A stretch of DNA of 64,000 nucleotides from Fictibacillus gelatini DSM 15865 (GCF_000430745.1 NZ_AUMP01000007.1:84829-148828); one strand, 5' to 3'. Positions 1-8,957 are shown, counted from the stretch's first letter. Translations and numbers: made by a program. The notes: generated by a model from the letters alone, not told the origin.

Positions 1-449
1 TTATGAAGGTCGGATATTTTCTTTAAATGATATTTTTCAGCGACGTCTTTTCTTATGGTAAACGCGTACGTGTTTTCAAACCCTAAAGGATCGAACCATT
101 TAATCCCCATATATTTCATAAAACCTTTCTGATCTTGTTGAAGCACATTTTCTGGGTCTTTCGTATTTTTGTAAGGGAACCAGCCATTGAAAAGTTCTCC
201 GGTATATAACGTTCCGATCTGCAATTCATCGTCCTTTATGGCATTGAGCACAAAAGAACTGGAGGCAAGGTCGGTTTTCACTTTGACATTTAAATTCGAG
301 CAGTCTTCTATTAAATATTTATACATATAGCCTAAAATTTTTGTTTCCGTAAATGTTTGCGTCCCCACTGTTACGGTATTGCCTCCTCCGCATCCCGCAA
401 GAGAAAGAAGGAGGAGGAGAGAAGCAATGAGAACGGTCATTTTTTTCAT
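1..449 (-). CDS. opuCC: Osmoprotectant ABC transporter substrate-binding lipoprotein (partial, C-terminus beyond window)
   Basis: Extracellular lipoprotein that captures quaternary ammonium osmolytes and delivers them to the permease. Only the first 149 codons are present; the frame stays open to base 1. The start ATG at 449 is followed by a lysine-initiated hydrophobic segment and a lipobox (LAGC), so the mature protein should begin at a diacylated cysteine near residue 19. The following VGTQTFTETKILGYMYKYL is characteristic of the OpuC/ProX-type binding fold. It lies 18 bp downstream of the permease gene in the same minus-strand operon, matching the OpuC order ATPase-permease-binding protein. 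A second permease (OpuCD) would be expected to the left of the window. Confidence 0.85.
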   Translation of the reverse strand, partial: MKKMTVLIASLLLLLSLAGCGGGNTVTVGTQTFTETKILGYMYKYLIEDCSNLNVKVKTDLASSSFVLNAIKDDELQIGTLYTGELFNGWFPYKNTKDPENVLQQDQKGFMKYMGIKWFDPLGFENTYAFTIRKDVAEKYHLKKISDLH

Positions 450-467
450 TCTACAGTAAACCTCCGA

Positions 468-1127
468 TTAAATAGATTGATTTGTTTCTGTATGTGTCCG
501 TTTCGAGATCGATTTCTCCAGGACGGAAAGGAGAAAATCAATAATAAGTGCGAGAACCATTGCTAACACTGCAGATGCAAAGATTAACGGCTTATCGTAC
601 ACTGCAAGCCCTCCAACAATCAATTGGCCGAGGCCGCCGGCACCGATTAATGTCGCTAGCGTTGCCCAGCTGATAATGTAGACCGTCGTTAAGCGAATTC
701 CCGCCATAATGTACGGTACGGCGAGTGGCAATTCAATTTTTACCAATGTTTGCCGCGGACTGTAACCCATTCCCCTTGCCGCTTCAATGATATCCGGATC
801 GATCGATTGAAAGCCTGAGTAGGTATTTCTTAAAATCGGCATTAGCGAGTAAAGAAAAAGAGCAACGATTGCGGGTGTAGTACCAATACCGATCAGCGGA
901 ATAAGAATAGCTAATAATGCAAGACTCGGGATCGTTTGAAAAATATTTGTGATTGTAAATGAAAGCGTGCGCAGCCAATGAATTGACGTCTTTGACAAAA
1001 ATACTCCTAAAGGGATGGCGACGATGCATCCTAATAGAACGGCAGCCAATGAAAGAATAAGATGTTGAATGACGGCATTTAACAAATCATTCCAGCGGTC
1101 AGCGAAAATCAACAAATAGTCTTTCAT
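468..1127 (-). CDS. opuCB: Osmoprotectant ABC transporter permease
   Basis: Inner-membrane subunit of the betaine/carnitine/choline importer, 219 aa, the usual length for OpuCB/OpuCD. Several hydrophobic helices are evident, and the binding-protein-dependent transport signature (EAARGMGYSPRQTLVKIELP, contacting the ATPase) lies around residues 115-135. The ATG overlaps the stop region of the upstream ATPase gene (ATGA at 1124-1127), indicating translational coupling. The family is well known; choosing OpuCB over OpuCD rests on gene order, since both paralogues are similar. Confidence 0.88.
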   Translation of the reverse strand: MKDYLLIFADRWNDLLNAVIQHLILSLAAVLLGCIVAIPLGVFLSKTSIHWLRTLSFTITNIFQTIPSLALLAILIPLIGIGTTPAIVALFLYSLMPILRNTYSGFQSIDPDIIEAARGMGYSPRQTLVKIELPLAVPYIMAGIRLTTVYIISWATLATLIGAGGLGQLIVGGLAVYDKPLIFASAVLAMVLALIIDFLLSVLEKSISKRTHTETNQSI

Positions 1128-2266
1128 TGTTGCACCACCCCTGAATCGCCGGATGGATAGATGTCTGACAAGAATCCGACGAGGCTTCCTCTCGTTACAA
1201 TGCCAAGGAGCTTCTCTTCCTCATTGACAACGGGTACATAGGCTAATTTATTTTCGTCAATCATTCGGGTCACTTCCGTTAATAACGCGTCCGGGCCGAC
1301 CGTATGGGAAAAGCGTTCGAGAATATCCCCCACTCGTTTCGTTTCATCACGAAAGTGGCGAATCACATCATAAATAGAAATGTAGCCTTGCAATTGGTTG
1401 TCTTGGTTGACAACGATTAATGAATCGACTTGCCGTCTTTCCATCATTTTGATTGATTCGGCTAATCCGCGGGTAGGATAAGTAGTGACGGGCTTCTTTT
1501 TCATCACTTCTGCTGCGGTAGGGATATCTTGGATAAGGTTCAATCGTTTTTCACCGATAAAGCTTTTCACAAAGTCGTTTGCAGGATGCCGCAATATTTC
1601 CTCGGGAGAGCCTTCCTGGACAATTTCTCCATCCTTCATCAAGACAATTTTATCAGCGATTTTCAATGCTTCATCCATATAATGGGTGACGAAGACGATT
1701 GTTTTCTTAATGTTTTTTTGCAATTCAACAAGTTCATCTTGGAGCTGTTCGCGGCTGATCGGGTCAAGGGCGCTGAATGCTTCATCCATTAAAATAACCG
1801 GAGGCTCTGCTGCCATTGCCCGTATGACGCCGATCCGCTGCTGCTGACCGCCGCTAAGTTCTTTCGGGTAACGATTGCGATAGGTTTGAGGGTCTAAACC
1901 AACTAGTTTCATTAATTCATTGATCCGTCTGTCGGTCTTTTCTTTCTCCCAGTTGAGAAGATTAGGAACGACAGCTACATTTTCCGCAATCGTCATATGG
2001 GGAAAGAGTCCGATATGCTGAATCACATAGCCGATTTTTCTCCGCAATTCTACAGGGTTGACTTCGGAAATATCTTTTCCGTTAATATATACTTTCCCCT
2101 TAGTCGGATGAATGAGGCGGTTGATCAATTTCATCGTTGTCGATTTCCCGCAACCACTCGGTCCAATTAAAACGGTAATTTCCCCTTCTTTGCATTCCAA
2201 ATTAATGTTCTTTAATGCAACATAACCATCACTATACTTCTTTTCTACGTTTTCTAGTTTAATCAT
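1124..2266 (-). CDS. opuCA: Osmoprotectant ABC transporter ATP-binding protein with CBS domains
   Basis: ATPase that powers uptake of compatible solutes. The 380-aa protein shows Walker A GPSGCGKST, signature LSGGQQQR, Walker B VILMDEAFSALD and the switch histidine VTHYMDEA. The C-terminal third (about residue 255 onward) holds a tandem CBS pair of the kind that senses ionic strength or nucleotides in OpuA/OpuC-type ATPases. First gene of the minus-strand operon; the ribosome binding site AGAAGGTGAT precedes ATG at 2266. The upstream inverted repeat at 2336-2353 may be its operator. Confidence 0.92.
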   Translation of the reverse strand: MIKLENVEKKYSDGYVALKNINLECKEGEITVLIGPSGCGKSTTMKLINRLIHPTKGKVYINGKDISEVNPVELRRKIGYVIQHIGLFPHMTIAENVAVVPNLLNWEKEKTDRRINELMKLVGLDPQTYRNRYPKELSGGQQQRIGVIRAMAAEPPVILMDEAFSALDPISREQLQDELVELQKNIKKTIVFVTHYMDEALKIADKIVLMKDGEIVQEGSPEEILRHPANDFVKSFIGEKRLNLIQDIPTAAEVMKKKPVTTYPTRGLAESIKMMERRQVDSLIVVNQDNQLQGYISIYDVIRHFRDETKRVGDILERFSHTVGPDALLTEVTRMIDENKLAYVPVVNEEEKLLGIVTRGSLVGFLSDIYPSGDSGVVQQ

Positions 2267-2335
2267 TCGAATGAATCACCTTCTCTTTAATGAATAAACA
2301 ATTCTATTTTACTACCCGATTGAACCTTGATTGAG

Positions 2336-2353
2336 ATAGTACAAATTTACTAT
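2336..2353. promoter_or_regulatory. Inverted repeat upstream of the opuC operon, possible operator
   Basis: Perfect 6-bp arms ATAGTA and TACTAT separated by 6 bp, about 70 bp upstream of the opuCA start. In bacilli opuC operons are controlled by MarR-type repressors of the OpcR/GbsR family, so this dyad is a reasonable binding-site candidate. Assignment is inference; no such regulator is encoded here. The rest of the 2267-2599 gap holds only AT-rich promoter-like sequence and a ribosome binding site followed by the two-codon frame ATG GCT TAA at 2509-2517. Confidence 0.35.
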
Positions 2354-2599
2354 GCCCTCTTTTCGTCAGGACGAAACCTTTTGTTTTAATCAAAGGAAGT
2401 GTTTACTAGACGTATTCTGTTTATTTTTATATTGAAATTATTATTTAAATGTTATAAAATTAAAAAAAATCAAACAACTTACCGATATAAATGTCAGGGG
2501 GGAGGTTTATGGCTTAAGGTGATGATTAAACAATCATTGGTTGAGCATTTTACCGCAAGAAAAATACAGAATATTATAAAAATTAAGGGGGTTTAATAA

Positions 2600-4024
2600 G
2601 TGAAAAATGGGCTTCTTCGTAAAAAAACCATTTCCGATTTATTAAAAACAGCTGAAAAAGGTCAGGGGTTAAAAAAGGAGCTAGGAACATTTGACCTTAC
2701 ACTTTTAGGAATAGGGGCCATTATAGGTACAGGAATTTTTGTATTGACAGGCACTGGCGCGTTGACAGCGGGTCCGGCACTAATTATCTCATTTGTTATT
2801 GCAGGTTTGGCCTGTCTATTTTCAGCTCTTTCTTATGCGGAATTTGCTTCAACGGTTCCTGTTTCCGGTTCTGTTTATACGTACACGTATGCTACACTCG
2901 GGGAACTGGTTGCCTGGATCATTGGCTGGGATTTGATTTTAGAATATCTGTTGGCGGTGAGCACAGTATCGGTAGGCTGGTCGGGATATTTCCAATCGTT
3001 ATTAAAAGGGTTTGGAATTGAGCTTCCAAAAGCATTGACAGCTGCACCGGGTGCATTGCCGGGTGCAACTACTTACTTTAATCTTCCAGCCTTTTTAATT
3101 GTTTTTATTATTACAATTTTACTTTCTCTTGGTGTGAAACAGTCGAAAAGAGTTAACAATGTAATGGTAATTATTAAAGTAGCTGTTGTTCTACTATTTA
3201 TCGCAGTGGCGGTAGGTTATGTGAAACCTGAACATTGGCAGCCCTTTATGCCATTTGGCTTTAACGGTGTGTTTTCTGCTGCGGCTCTCGTATTTTTTGC
3301 GTTTATCGGCTTTGATGCTATTTCATCTGCAGCTGAAGAAACTAGAAATCCAAACAAAGATTTACCTAAGGGGATTCTGCTTTCTCTTTTTATCTGTACC
3401 CTTTTGTATGTGATCGTTACAGCGATTATGACGGGAATTGTGCCATTTGAACAGTTTAAAGGAAATACAGATCACCCTATTTCTCTCGTCCTGCAAATCG
3501 CCGGGCAAAATTGGGTAGCGGGGGTGATTGATGTCGGCGCAATATTAGGAATGACTACCGTTATGCTCGTCATGTTGTATGGCCAGACGCGCGTAAGCTT
3601 CGCTATGTCACGTGATGGATTAATGCCACGCATGTTTTCAAAAATCCATCCGAAATTTCGTACACCTTATAAAGCGACATGGTTTTTCGGTCTTATCGCA
3701 GGCCTTTTAGGCGGATTTATCCCGCTAAATGAATTGGCGGAACTCGTTAATATCGGAACATTATCAGCGTTTATTTTAATTTCATTTTCAGTCATCGTAC
3801 TAAGGAAAACACAGCCAGACTTGAAACGGTCTTTCCGTTGTCCGGCAGTACCGCTAATACCGATCTTATCCATTCTGTTTTGCGGATTTTTAATCTCTCA
3901 ATTAGCGCCCGCAACATGGCTCCGATTCATCATCTGGTTAACGATCGGTTTTATTGTCTACTTCGCTTATTCGCGAAAGCATGCCAGATTAAATGTAGAA
4001 AAAGATCAATCAATCAATATGTAA
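2600..4024 (+). CDS. Amino acid permease, APC superfamily (YfnA-like)
   Basis: Integral membrane amino acid transporter of 474 aa with about 12 hydrophobic segments. The consensus FDLTLLGIGAIIGTGIF at residues 30-46 is the unwound TM1 substrate-binding region of the APC family, followed by the typical GPALIISF and the SYAEFASTVPVSGS segment. It closely resembles the Bacillus YfnA group of cationic/branched amino acid transporters. The start is GTG at 2600, placed by the strong upstream AAGGGGG. It is monocistronic, ending in two consecutive hairpins. Substrate cannot be fixed from sequence. Confidence 0.88.
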   Translation: MKNGLLRKKTISDLLKTAEKGQGLKKELGTFDLTLLGIGAIIGTGIFVLTGTGALTAGPALIISFVIAGLACLFSALSYAEFASTVPVSGSVYTYTYATLGELVAWIIGWDLILEYLLAVSTVSVGWSGYFQSLLKGFGIELPKALTAAPGALPGATTYFNLPAFLIVFIITILLSLGVKQSKRVNNVMVIIKVAVVLLFIAVAVGYVKPEHWQPFMPFGFNGVFSAAALVFFAFIGFDAISSAAEETRNPNKDLPKGILLSLFICTLLYVIVTAIMTGIVPFEQFKGNTDHPISLVLQIAGQNWVAGVIDVGAILGMTTVMLVMLYGQTRVSFAMSRDGLMPRMFSKIHPKFRTPYKATWFFGLIAGLLGGFIPLNELAELVNIGTLSAFILISFSVIVLRKTQPDLKRSFRCPAVPLIPILSILFCGFLISQLAPATWLRFIIWLTIGFIVYFAYSRKHARLNVEKDQSINM

Positions 4025-4054
4025 TCAAAAAACGTACCTGTATAGGTACGTTTC

Positions 4055-4103
4055 AGCTTGTAGATAAAGTCCATAATGTGGACTTTGTCTACAAGCTTTT
4101 TTT
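4055..4103 (+). terminator. Intrinsic terminator after the amino acid permease
   Basis: An 18-bp stem (arms 4055-4072 and 4080-4097, one G-U pair) is followed by a T run. It is preceded immediately by a second perfect 10-bp hairpin at 4030-4053 (arms AAACGTACCT and AGGTACGTTT). Confidence 0.85.
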
Positions 4104-4246
4104 AGCTGAAATAATATTTCATTCATGTTACAAATTTAACACTCTATTTAAAGATAGGTATCAAGTCATTTAAAAGTATTCAAGATTAGTAGAGTGGTTG
4201 CTATAATGAGGAAGGTTCAGTCAAATTAAGGTTTAAGGGGGATACA

Positions 4247-4804
4247 ATGGAAGGCTATCCAATGAAGTTTCATTTTAAAATTAGTTTTTTTGTAAAGTTA
4301 AGCGTAGCTTTATTTGTATTCATGAGTGTATTTGCGAATGCTTCTTCCTTTGCACAGGCAAAATCAAGTTCTTTCTATTCAAAAAAAATACATATGTCTT
4401 ACAGCCAGCAAAAATACTTATATCAATTGACCAGGCAAAGAGGTTTAGATTATAAAGAAACATTGGCAGTTATTCTTCATGAAAGCAGCTTTAACCCAAA
4501 AGCATACAGTGCGGGCAATTACGGCTACTTTCAAATTAATAAAGTAAATCATAGAAGTCTTGCAAAGCAATTGCATACAAAAAATAAGCCATATGATCCT
4601 TATGTCAATATGAACTGGGGAACGTATATGTTATCCAATCTTACTAAGAAATATAAAAAGAAAGGATACAGAGGTACAAAATTAAAAGAAGCCGTTTTAA
4701 GCGCTTATAATAAAGGTGAAGGCGGCTATGCCCGCACGGGTAAAGCAACTTCATACATACGTGCGCATAATAAAGCGTTAGCTTATATAAAAAAATGTTT
4801 TTAA
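4247..4804 (+). CDS. Secreted lytic transglycosylase (SLT domain)
   Basis: Predicted muralytic enzyme of 185 aa. An N-terminal signal peptide (hydrophobic stretch, ANASSFAQA cleavage region near residue 38) directs export. The mature part is a single goose-type lysozyme/SLT domain: catalytic Glu in ILHESSFNP, followed by NYGYFQIN and the conserved AYNKGEGGY late motif. ATG at 4247 is preceded by AAGGGGGATACA at good spacing. Stand-alone gene with its own terminator; no cell-wall-binding repeats are attached, so it may act during growth or spore morphogenesis. Confidence 0.82.
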   Translation: MEGYPMKFHFKISFFVKLSVALFVFMSVFANASSFAQAKSSSFYSKKIHMSYSQQKYLYQLTRQRGLDYKETLAVILHESSFNPKAYSAGNYGYFQINKVNHRSLAKQLHTKNKPYDPYVNMNWGTYMLSNLTKKYKKKGYRGTKLKEAVLSAYNKGEGGYARTGKATSYIRAHNKALAYIKKCF

Positions 4805-4810
4805 ACAAAA

Positions 4811-4848
4811 AAGCTGATTTCCGCTATAAAAGGAAATTAGCTTTTTTA
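4811..4848 (+). terminator. Intrinsic terminator after the transglycosylase gene
   Basis: Stem AAGCTGATTTCC with GGAAATTAGCTT (one mismatch) followed by TTTTTT, starting 6 bases after the stop codon. Confidence 0.85.
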
Positions 4849-4960
4849 ATTTGCTATCTATATTTTTTTCATATACTCCGGCAACAAAATTAGTATTTTT
4901 CATTCATACAATTGAAGTGATACGATAGTGTTGCTCGAAATATCTGACTTTATAGATAAT

Positions 4961-4976
4961 TGTGAAAACGTTTTAA
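4961..4976 (+). promoter_or_regulatory. Catabolite-responsive element (cre) upstream of the ywcB-ywcA pair
   Basis: TGTGAAAACGTTTTAA fits the CcpA-binding consensus (TGNAARCGNTWNCA class) with a central CG and near-perfect dyad. It sits directly upstream of the ribosome binding site of the DUF485 gene, a position suited to repression by roadblock or promoter occlusion. Acetate symporter genes in bacilli are known to be subject to carbon catabolite control; direct binding here is inferred. Confidence 0.6.
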
Positions 4977-4997
4977 GAAAAGGAAGGGGAAGAGTGA

Positions 4998-5330
4998 ATG
5001 AGTGAGAAGAAGTATGAGAAAATGGTCCAAACCTATGAATTTCAACAGTTGCTTAAAGCTAAGAAAAACTTCATTATTCCTGTTACTATTTTTTTTGTCT
5101 GCTTTTTTATTTTCCTGCCTATTATGACCTCTTACACGACCGTTTTAAACAAACCTTGCATCGGCTCTATTACCTGGGCCTGGATGATTGCATTTTTGCA
5201 ATTTGTCATGACATGGATTTTAGCCGCTCTTTATACGAAGAAAGCGAATCATTTTGACAAAATGTCCGAACGAATTAAACGTGATCATCAAAGTTTCGGA
5301 GATGACAAGAAGAGGGGAGTCATCGTATGA
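4998..5330 (+). CDS. ywcB: DUF485 membrane protein, partner of the acetate-type symporter (YwcB-like)
   Basis: Small 110-aa inner-membrane protein with two hydrophobic segments (about residues 25-50 and 60-82) flanked by charged tails, the standard DUF485 architecture. DUF485 genes almost always precede a sodium:solute symporter of the ActP type and are thought to assist it. Here the stop overlaps the symporter start (ATGA at 5327-5330), so the two are translationally coupled. AGGAAGGGGA precedes ATG at 4998. Confidence 0.85.
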   Translation: MSEKKYEKMVQTYEFQQLLKAKKNFIIPVTIFFVCFFIFLPIMTSYTTVLNKPCIGSITWAWMIAFLQFVMTWILAALYTKKANHFDKMSERIKRDHQSFGDDKKRGVIV

Positions 5331-6856
5331 ATAAAACGGCCTTTCTATTATTTTTGCTGATTGTCGCAGCAACCCTTGTGATTACGTATTTTGCCGCCAA
5401 ACGAACGAAAAACGCGAACCAATTTTATACGGCTGGAGGGGGATTGACAGGCTGGCAAAATGGCCTTGCCATATCAGGAGATTTTATGTCAGCCTCCTCT
5501 TTCCTGGGAATTGTAGGGGGAGTAGCGTTAACCGGATTTGATGGATTGTATTTATTGTTAGGCGCTCTCGTTTCGTATTTAGTCGTCATGTATCTCGTTG
5601 CAGAACCACTGAGAAATCTCGGGAAATATACGTTAGCAGATATGATTACAGCGCGGTTTAATACAAAAAAAGTGCGGGGATTTGCGGCATTAAATACGGT
5701 GACGATCTCGATTTTTTATATGATTGCGCAACTTGTCGGAGCTGGCGTTCTCATCAAATTATTGCTCGGATTTGAGTTTTCGACATCTTTAATCATTGTT
5801 GGCGTTTTAATGACCGTTTACGTCCTTTTCGGCGGAATGACAGCAACAAGTTGGGTTCAAATTATTAAAGCGGTGTTGCTTATTGCCGGGACGTTTATTT
5901 TATTTATTCTCGTTCTATCCAAATTCAATTTTAATATTTTCCACATTTTTGACGAGGTAAAGCATGCGACGCCGTTTGGAGAAAAGTTTTTACAACCAGG
6001 GATTAAAAATCCGAACGGTCTAGATGCGATCTCTTTAAATGTCGGCCTGCTGCTCGGGACGGCGGGGCTTCCGCACGTACTGATTCGCTTTTTTACCGTA
6101 CAGGATGCGAAAACGGCAAGAAAGTCCGTAACCGTTGCTACCTGCGTCATTAGCATCTTTTATGTGATGGCCATTTTCCTCGGGTTTGGAGCAGCGTTAT
6201 TGGTCGGTACAGGAAAAATCATTGACGCCAATCCGGCGGGGAATATGGCGGCGCCGCTTTTGGCGGAAGTGCTGGGCGGGAACTTTATGTTTGCCTTTAT
6301 CTCCGCAGTTGCCTTTGCTACCATTTTAGCCGTTGTTGCAGGGATCGTATTATCAGGAGCTTCTGCATTTGCCCATGACTTCTATAACGAAATAGTCCGC
6401 GGCGGAAAAGCATCTGAAAAAGAACAGGTTCGCGCGGCCCGCATTGCAGCCATCTCTGTATCGGCTATATCTATCATTCTTGCATTGTTTGCGAAAAATT
6501 TGAATGTCGCGTTTCTCGGCTCACTTGCGCTAACACTGGCTGCCAGCGCCAATTTGCCTGTGATTTTGTATACAATCTACTGGAGAAACTTCAATACAAC
6601 AGGCGCTATTTCAAGTATGGTAGTTGGCCTCTTCAGCACGATTATTCTTGTCTTATTGAGCCCGAATGTGTGGGATCCGAGCGGGCATGCGATTTTCGTT
6701 GGAAAAGCCATTTTTCCTCTCGCTTCACCAGGCATCGTATCTATTCCCCTGGGCTTTCTCGCAGGCTATTTAGGAACGATTTTCTCGCGGAAAAAAGAAA
6801 CAAGTGAAGATTTCAACCGGATTCTTGTTCAATCTAATCTAGGAAAAGATGTTTAG
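5327..6856 (+). CDS. ywcA: Cation:acetate-type solute symporter (ActP/YwcA family)
   Basis: Sodium:solute symporter of 509 aa with about 13 hydrophobic segments, predicted to bring short-chain carboxylates into the cell. N-terminal AAKRTKNANQFYTAGGGLTG and the following SGDFMSASSFLG stretch are hallmarks of the ActP branch. Coupled to the upstream DUF485 gene and probably controlled by the cre site in front of that gene. An aromatic acid such as 4-hydroxyphenylacetate is an alternative substrate, given the neighbouring hpa operon; this is only positional inference. Confidence 0.88.
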   Translation: MNKTAFLLFLLIVAATLVITYFAAKRTKNANQFYTAGGGLTGWQNGLAISGDFMSASSFLGIVGGVALTGFDGLYLLLGALVSYLVVMYLVAEPLRNLGKYTLADMITARFNTKKVRGFAALNTVTISIFYMIAQLVGAGVLIKLLLGFEFSTSLIIVGVLMTVYVLFGGMTATSWVQIIKAVLLIAGTFILFILVLSKFNFNIFHIFDEVKHATPFGEKFLQPGIKNPNGLDAISLNVGLLLGTAGLPHVLIRFFTVQDAKTARKSVTVATCVISIFYVMAIFLGFGAALLVGTGKIIDANPAGNMAAPLLAEVLGGNFMFAFISAVAFATILAVVAGIVLSGASAFAHDFYNEIVRGGKASEKEQVRAARIAAISVSAISIILALFAKNLNVAFLGSLALTLAASANLPVILYTIYWRNFNTTGAISSMVVGLFSTIILVLLSPNVWDPSGHAIFVGKAIFPLASPGIVSIPLGFLAGYLGTIFSRKKETSEDFNRILVQSNLGKDV

Positions 6857-6884
6857 ATGCCGCCGATTGCGGCATCTTTCTTTA
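6856..6884 (+). terminator. Intrinsic terminator after ywcA
   Basis: Perfect 8-bp stem GATGCCGC/GCGGCATC with a 5-base loop followed by a TTTCTTT tract; begins at the last base of the ywcA stop codon. Confidence 0.8.
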
Positions 6885-6898
6885 CGAACAAAGTTAAA

Positions 6899-7804
6899 TT
6901 AGCAACTTTCCCCTTTGAATGCGCTTTCAGAACGGAACGTGTCAATGAAATGCATGGCGCTTTTAGATAAATAGCGGTCTTTCAGCCAGATGACTGCCAG
7001 TTCAGATTGAAGGGGGGAATCATCGATATCCATAATTTTTAGTTCGGGTGTAGGCAAGGTTAAGAGTGCTGATTTAGGAAGGATCGTCGCCCCCACCCCT
7101 GCTGAAACCAGCCATAGCAGCATTGCCGCATCCGGGCATTCACACGCAATGTTCGGTGTATAGCCATGACGCTTAAATTCCTCGATGATGACATCGTTCA
7201 TTCCTTTTCCTTGCAATCTTCGCATTAATAATAAAGGGTATTCGGCAATTTCCTGCATTGAAATGGACATTTGAGCGGGATTCGTAGCCCACTTCTTTGG
7301 CATCACAAAGACAAATGGCTCGGTTGGCAAACATATGTAGTAAAAATCATCTAAGTCAAGCGGCAGTTGGACGATGGCAAGCTCAATTTCGCGGTTTTCT
7401 AACGATTGGACCAACCGAAACGTATCGCTCTCCCTGAGCCTGAAAATGACATTCGGGTAATGTTCCCGAAAATAACGGACTCGTTCAAGTAAATAAGAAA
7501 AACTTGAAATGGCCGACCCAAGCGATAAAACGCCCTTCACGCCGTCACCGGTTTCTTTCACCTCCCTTATTGTTTCATCAAATTGCCGCAATAATGTTTC
7601 GGCCCGTTCATATAGCAATTTTCCCGCAGGGGTTAATTCGATCGACCGTCCATTTCGTTCGACTAATTTAACGCCAAGTTCCTGTTCCATTGTTTTTAAT
7701 TGTTGGCTCAAAGGAGGCTGGGCCATGTGCAGACGCTTTGCGGCACGGCTAATTTGCTTTTCTTTGGCAATCGTTTGAAAGTAACGCAGCTGTCTTACAT
7801 CCAT
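6899..7804 (-). CDS. LysR-family transcriptional regulator, probable activator of the hpa operon
   Basis: DNA-binding regulator of 301 aa: N-terminal winged helix-turn-helix (MDVRQLRYFQTIAKEKQISR, then AAKRLHMAQPPLSQQLKTME) and a C-terminal periplasmic-binding-like effector domain. The start at 7804 is chosen because GGAGGG lies at the right spacing; an in-frame ATG at 7840 would add 12 residues with no ribosome binding site. It is transcribed divergently from the hpa operon across a 165-bp gap, the classical LysR arrangement, so an aromatic pathway intermediate is its likely inducer. Control of the convergently oriented ywcA gene is less likely. Confidence 0.85.
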   Translation of the reverse strand: MDVRQLRYFQTIAKEKQISRAAKRLHMAQPPLSQQLKTMEQELGVKLVERNGRSIELTPAGKLLYERAETLLRQFDETIREVKETGDGVKGVLSLGSAISSFSYLLERVRYFREHYPNVIFRLRESDTFRLVQSLENREIELAIVQLPLDLDDFYYICLPTEPFVFVMPKKWATNPAQMSISMQEIAEYPLLLMRRLQGKGMNDVIIEEFKRHGYTPNIACECPDAAMLLWLVSAGVGATILPKSALLTLPTPELKIMDIDDSPLQSELAVIWLKDRYLSKSAMHFIDTFRSESAFKGESC

Positions 7805-7969
7805 TACTAGCCCTCCAACGTATACTTTTTTAATATACAAAGCTAACCAAATCGATATTTTTCATATAGTATAGCACGTGATATGATAAAAATATAGAAA
7901 AAATCTGACTATATGAATAGTTAGTAAATTTATAAAGAATAAAACTCTAAATTTGAGGAGAGTGGGAAC
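7805..7969. promoter_or_regulatory. Divergent LysR/hpa control region
   Basis: AT-rich intergenic region between divergent genes. It holds two dyads of LysR-box type (T-N11-A like): CATAT and ATATG arms around the CACGTG core near 7863-7885, and ACTAT/ATAGT at about 7907-7920. Exact -35/-10 elements are not obvious. Function is inferred from gene arrangement. Confidence 0.45.
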
Positions 7970-8899
7970 ATGTCAAAAGTAGAAGAAATGAAAGTGAAGC
8001 TTCGCGGATCGGTGGCACCGATTATTACACCTTTTCATGAAGATGAGTCGATTGATTTTGAAACGCTTGAAAGTTTAATTGACTGGCATATCGAGAGCGG
8101 AAGCCATGGAATTTCAGTGACCGGGACGACAGGAGAACCGGGTTCATTAACAGTTGACGAACGTGTTCAAGTGATGGAAAAAGCGGCGAAAGCAGTGAAC
8201 GGAAGAGTGCCGTTTGTGCCAGGAACTGGTTCTACCAACCATAAAGAAACGCTTTTTTTAACAAAAAAAGCTCAAGAAATTGGCGCAGACGCCGCATTAG
8301 TCATTGTGCCTTACTATAATAAGCCTTCCCAGCATGCGCTCTATAAACATTTTAAAACGGTAGCCGATTCCGTCGATATTCCAATTATCGTCTACAATAT
8401 TCCTGGTCGTACGGCCGTCAATATGGAGGTCAAAACGCTTGCCCGGTTAAAAGAAGATTGCCCGAACATTATTGGCGTCAAAGAATCCAATAAAGATTTT
8501 GAACATGTAAACCGCGTGCTGTTGAATTGCGGCCGTGATTTCTTGCTCTTTTCCGGAATTGAGTTATTATGCTACCCAATGCTTGCGATCGGGGGTGCCG
8601 GTTCCATCAGCGCAACAGCCAACGTTTTGCCGAAAAAGGTGGCAGAAATGCACGATGCATGGTTCGAAGGAGACGTTGCAAAGGCGCTTGAACTTCATTA
8701 TGAATTAATGCCGCTAAATGATGTGTTATTTAAAGACACAAATCCGGCTCCGCTTAAAGCAGCTCTTGGCATGATGGGGAGAATTACGCCAAAACTTCGG
8801 ATGCCGATGGACTTGCCGACAGAAGAGCTGCAAAAAGAAATACGCGATGTTTTAACGAGTTATGACTTGCTAACAAAAGTAGAAAGTGGAAAAAATTAA
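7970..8899 (+). CDS. DapA-family aldolase, probable 2,4-dihydroxyhept-2-ene-1,7-dioate aldolase
   Basis: Class I (Schiff-base) pyruvate aldolase of 309 aa. It has the DapA TIM-barrel signatures: VTGTTGEPGSL (residues about 45-55), catalytic Tyr142 in IVYNIPGRT and Schiff-base Lys171 in IGVKESNKD. True dihydrodipicolinate synthase is about 290 aa and is not linked to aromatic genes. A recognised subgroup of this family (TIGR02313, described as an HpaI replacement in Oceanobacillus and Thermus) sits in 4-hydroxyphenylacetate clusters and is proposed to split 2,4-dihydroxyheptenedioate into pyruvate and succinate semialdehyde. First gene of the operon; GAGGAGAG ribosome binding site. Family certain, substrate inferred from context. 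Confidence 0.85.
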   Translation: MSKVEEMKVKLRGSVAPIITPFHEDESIDFETLESLIDWHIESGSHGISVTGTTGEPGSLTVDERVQVMEKAAKAVNGRVPFVPGTGSTNHKETLFLTKKAQEIGADAALVIVPYYNKPSQHALYKHFKTVADSVDIPIIVYNIPGRTAVNMEVKTLARLKEDCPNIIGVKESNKDFEHVNRVLLNCGRDFLLFSGIELLCYPMLAIGGAGSISATANVLPKKVAEMHDAWFEGDVAKALELHYELMPLNDVLFKDTNPAPLKAALGMMGRITPKLRMPMDLPTEELQKEIRDVLTSYDLLTKVESGKN

Positions 8900-8907
8900 C
8901 CTCAAAT

Positions 8908-8921
8908 TGTAAGCACTTACA
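8908..8921 (+). promoter_or_regulatory. cre-like site between the aldolase and hpaB
   Basis: TGTAAGCACTTACA has perfect 6-bp arms (TGTAAG/CTTACA) and resembles CcpA cre sites of the TGTAARCGYTTACA type except for CA at the centre. Placed just upstream of hpaB, it could reduce expression of the distal operon during growth on preferred sugars. Confidence 0.45.
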
Positions 8922-8957
8922 TTTGAAGAGTCTACATCACTCATGGGAGGGATTTGA

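Noticed and set aside
2399..2596. 65-codon frame between opuC and the permease
   Set aside because: AT-rich low-complexity protein, no ribosome binding site at its start, overlaps the leader of the permease; no similarity recognised.
3838..4173. 111-codon frame overlapping the end of the permease gene
   Set aside because: Overlaps a well-supported gene in another frame and runs through both terminator hairpins.
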